The translations under genes were made by a program, and so were the position numbers. A stretch of DNA of 6,194 nucleotides from Xanthobacteraceae bacterium. GTDB taxonomy: Bacteria > Pseudomonadota > Alphaproteobacteria > Rhizobiales > Xanthobacteraceae. Below are positions 5,723 through 6,194 of the stretch, piece by piece; position 1 is the stretch's first letter; each line of letters begins with the position of its first letter. The notes beneath the pieces were generated by a model, which saw only the letters and a list, made by a program, of their open reading frames with translations, was not told the origin of the DNA and made no database searches. Where the stretch lies: positions 1-6,194 of the forward strand of contig JASHYD010000835.1 of the NCBI GenBank assembly GCA_030043175.1, given 5' to 3'.

Positions 5723-5766
5723 GCAGCCCTTCCACCATACCTCTGCAGCCCTTCCACCATACCTCT
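5723..5766. repeat. Perfect tandem duplication, 2 x 22 bp
   Basis: Two identical adjacent 22-bp copies (5723-5744 and 5745-5766), each starting GCAGCCCTTCC and ending ATACCTCT. They sit in the spacer between the TctC-type relic and the Tat-signal gene. The rest of 5673-5973 shows no supportable gene. Confidence 0.92.
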
Positions 5767-5871
5767 GGGGTCGCTCGGCCGATCGCCGATCAATCGCTTC
5801 GCCGTCGCTTGATCAGGCGGGTCGAAAGCCGCCCAATATGCTGATAATGCCGCGCCGGATACTGCCTGTGG

Positions 5872-5900
5872 TTGACAGGCCGATAATTTCACTGAACACT
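5872..5900 (+). promoter_or_regulatory. Possible sigma-70-type promoter for the Tat-exported protein
   Basis: A consensus -35 TTGACA (5872-5877) is followed, 17 nt later, by AACACT (5895-5900), which is only a partial -10. The position, about 75-100 nt before the start codon at 5974 in a locally AT-richer stretch, is right for a promoter. The -10 match is poor, so this is a candidate only. Confidence 0.25.
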
Positions 5901-5973
5901 GTACAGCTGCTTGCCGAACTTTTCGGGCCAAGGCAAAAGCTCAAATCGAAATTCAGGATCACGGGAGGCAATC

Positions 5974-6194
5974 ATGGATTCCAACGGATCTGGCCGTAGG
6001 CGGTTCCTGAAACAGGCTGCGGCAATGGCTGGGGTAGCAGCAGGCACAGGTGCAGGCGCAGATTGGGCCGCGAGAGGCCAATCAGCCAAGGCTGAAGTGC
6101 AAGCCGAGGATGCCCGCGACCACCGCCAGCTCTTGCGCCGAGGAGCGCGATTCAGCGTCGATCACATCACCTACTACACGCCGCTGCAGGATTA
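5974..6194 (+). CDS. N-terminus of a Tat-exported protein, probably sulfite dehydrogenase/SoxC-like molybdoenzyme (partial)
   Basis: Seventy-three codons are visible before the window ends, without a stop. The start is set by GGGAGG (5963-5968), 5 nt before the ATG. Residues 8-12 are RRRFL, followed by KQAAAMAGVAAG: a clear twin-arginine signal (SRRxFLK type) with a moderately hydrophobic Ala/Gly-rich core. The protein should therefore be exported folded, usually with a cofactor already inserted. The last visible stretch, ITYYTPLQD (about 65-73), resembles the 'TPLQD' segment that opens the molybdopterin domain of SoxC/sulfite-dehydrogenase-type members of the sulfite oxidase family. The catalytic cysteine and the rest of the domain lie beyond the window. 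The Tat signal is firm; the enzyme identity is a tentative inference from one short motif. Another Tat-exported oxidoreductase remains possible. Confidence 0.78.
   Translation, partial: MDSNGSGRRRFLKQAAAMAGVAAGTGAGADWAARGQSAKAEVQAEDARDHRQLLRRGARFSVDHITYYTPLQD

Noticed and set aside
5692..5931. Minus-strand 79-residue frame opposite the spacer
   Set aside because: It has no ribosome site and no recognisable motif, and it crosses the tandem duplication; I cannot support it as a gene.
5439..5999. 186-residue frame covering the TctC relic and spacer as one protein
   Set aside because: Only short pieces match the TctC family and the matching blocks jump to other frames; the rest reads through the 22-bp repeat and overlaps the start of the Tat-signal gene.

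Overview
The window is GC-rich, with strong Shine-Dalgarno sites and protein families typical of soil and rhizosphere Alphaproteobacteria. These are a diheme c-type cytochrome, a molybdenum hydroxylase [2Fe-2S] subunit, an ornithine cyclodeaminase homologue, a TctC-type binding protein and a Tat-exported molybdoenzyme. My best guess is a Bradyrhizobium-like member of the Hyphomicrobiales (Rhizobiales). That placement comes from family flavour and composition, not from a marker gene.

Layout: (1) 143-784, minus strand: exported diheme cytochrome c. (2) 1050-1517, plus strand, divergent from it: a complete [2Fe-2S] small subunit of a xanthine dehydrogenase/isoquinoline oxidoreductase-type enzyme. 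No molybdopterin subunit follows, only a vacant Shine-Dalgarno. (3) 1703-1891, minus strand: a 62-residue secreted Cys/Tyr/Trp-rich peptide of unknown function. A perfect 26-bp tandem duplication and a terminator-like hairpin lie upstream. (4) About 2130-2650: rubble containing a clear, frameshifted relic of an IscB/RRXRR-type RuvC nuclease on the minus strand, with a strong GC hairpin just 5' of it. (5) 2983-3972, plus strand: an exported protein of a conserved but uncharacterised family. (6) 4298-5398, plus strand: an ornithine cyclodeaminase/mu-crystallin family dehydrogenase. (7) 5411-5672, plus strand: a multiply frameshifted and truncated TctC-type binding-protein pseudogene. (8) A perfect 22-bp tandem duplication at 5723-5766. 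(9) 5974 to the right edge, plus strand: the N-terminus of a Tat-exported protein, probably a sulfite dehydrogenase/SoxC-like molybdoenzyme.

The intact genes suggest a periplasmic oxidation and small-molecule catabolism neighbourhood (Mo-hydroxylase subunit, cytochrome electron acceptor, possible sulfite oxidase, amino/imino-acid dehydrogenase), but no complete operon is visible. The main pattern is decay: two pseudogenes readable only by stitching frames, an apparently orphaned enzyme subunit and two short tandem duplications in spacers. I see no CRISPR array, tRNA, rRNA or intact mobile element, and no convincing new multigene system. The most interesting item is the IscB fossil.
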